From the NCBI GenBank assembly GCA_900168235.1, contig FUZG01000010.1, forward strand, positions 1 to 64,000: a stretch of DNA of 64,000 nucleotides. Reading direction: 5' to 3'. This document shows, one piece after another, positions 63,779 through 64,000 of this stretch. How positions within the stretch are numbered: the first letter of the stretch is position 1; the number at the start of each line of letters is the position of its first letter. Source of the DNA: Lachnospiraceae bacterium. Lineage in GTDB: Bacteria; Bacillota; Clostridia; Lachnospirales; Lachnospiraceae. Made by a program: the position numbers and the translations under genes. The notes beneath the pieces are model-generated. The model saw nothing but the letters and a program-made list of their open reading frames with translations. It was not told the origin of the DNA and did not search any database.

Positions 63779-64000
63779 TTATTTATCTAAAGGAATTACT
63801 TCATAACATGTACTGCAACATTTAATTTTACCGTATTCTCCATTAGCAATTATCTCTCTATATATATCAGCTGCTCGACAGTTAAATATTTGTTTAATAT
63901 CGTTATCAAGTATATTTCCAACGATCATAAAATTATCATAGTCTGAGCAGCAAAGGGTTATATCTCCATTCCAGTTTATAGAAAGTTTATCAAACGCTTC
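63779..64000 (-). CDS. C-terminal part of a radical SAM/SPASM protein (cut by the window edge)
   Basis: The last 73 codons of a gene that continues beyond the window. The reading LSINWNGDITLCCSDYDNF followed by IFNCRAADIYREI and KIKCCSTCYEVIPLDK is the typical SPASM end of a radical SAM protein, with cysteines for auxiliary iron-sulfur clusters. Sixty bases separate its stop from the carbamoyltransferase start. It would be the fifth radical SAM protein of the two glycan regions. Confidence 0.75.
   Translation of the reverse strand, partial: EAFDKLSINWNGDITLCCSDYDNFMIVGNILDNDIKQIFNCRAADIYREIIANGEYGKIKCCSTCYEVIPLDK

Noticed and set aside
1-64000. tRNA, rRNA or riboswitch genes
   Set aside because: No cloverleaf, rRNA-like or known riboswitch sequence was recognised in the gaps; most gaps are short and AT-rich.

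Overview
The window looks like the chromosome of a low-G+C Gram-positive anaerobe. The most likely group is Clostridia, family Lachnospiraceae, perhaps near Butyrivibrio. The reasons are AT-rich codon use, strong AGGAGG-type ribosome binding sites, Rho-independent terminators, and the kinds of proteins present (RsbU-like phosphatase, YafY/WYL and AraC/GyrI regulators, large radical-SAM glycan loci). No rRNA, tRNA or CRISPR array was seen. Almost every gene is on the minus strand.

Layout. (1) 1-3420 is a compact transposon of three overlapping tyrosine recombinase genes bounded by 84-bp inverted repeats (recombinase-in-trio, RIT type). It is inserted next to the 3' end of an IS256-type transposase gene. 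(2) 3.8-11.9 kb is a patchwork of small accessory genes: a GNAT acetyltransferase, a KAP-type P-loop NTPase with a frameshifted partner, a truncated ftsZ copy, GyrI-like and isochorismatase-like proteins, and WYL and AraC regulators. (3) 12.1-19.9 kb is a tightly overlapping five-gene operon: alanine-racemase-like protein, membrane-bound PP2C phosphatase, unknown 490-aa protein, ABC-type binding lipoprotein, and a sensor-MFS fusion. (4) 20.1-20.4 kb holds a tandem 141-bp repeat built of hairpins.

(5) 20.4-35.1 kb is a first surface-glycan region. It has glycosyltransferases, a radical SAM enzyme, sugar-transfer ATP-grasp, NAD epimerase, zinc dehydrogenase, acetyltransferase and methyltransferase. 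It also has an unusual trio of B12-dependent mutase, opine-dehydrogenase-like enzyme and ATP-grasp ligase, which could make and attach an unusual amino acid. (6) 35.4-37.5 kb holds a ribulose-phosphate-3-epimerase-like gene and a DUF3990/XRE toxin-antitoxin pair with an operator-like dyad inside its promoter.

(7) 37.5-64 kb is a second glycan locus, one long minus-strand series running from a truncated SPASM gene and a NodU-type carbamoyltransferase down to a HAD-type protein. Thirteen of its proteins (one now a pseudogene) carry the same small GxGxxG Rossmann-like module at the N terminus, at the C terminus or alone. It is joined to radical SAM, glycosyltransferase, deacetylase, HAD and methyltransferase domains. 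Inside this locus a 4.9-kb segment (55109-60025) lies between two IS66 remnants and 8-bp target duplications, and splits a methyltransferase gene. Its four cargo genes (SIS isomerase, fused nucleotidyltransferase-kinase, HAD phosphatase, GT9-like transferase) look like a self-contained route for making and transferring an activated sugar.

Taken together the window encodes synthesis and decoration of a complex cell-surface glycan, with evidence of gene gain by transposition and several homopolymer-associated frameshifts.
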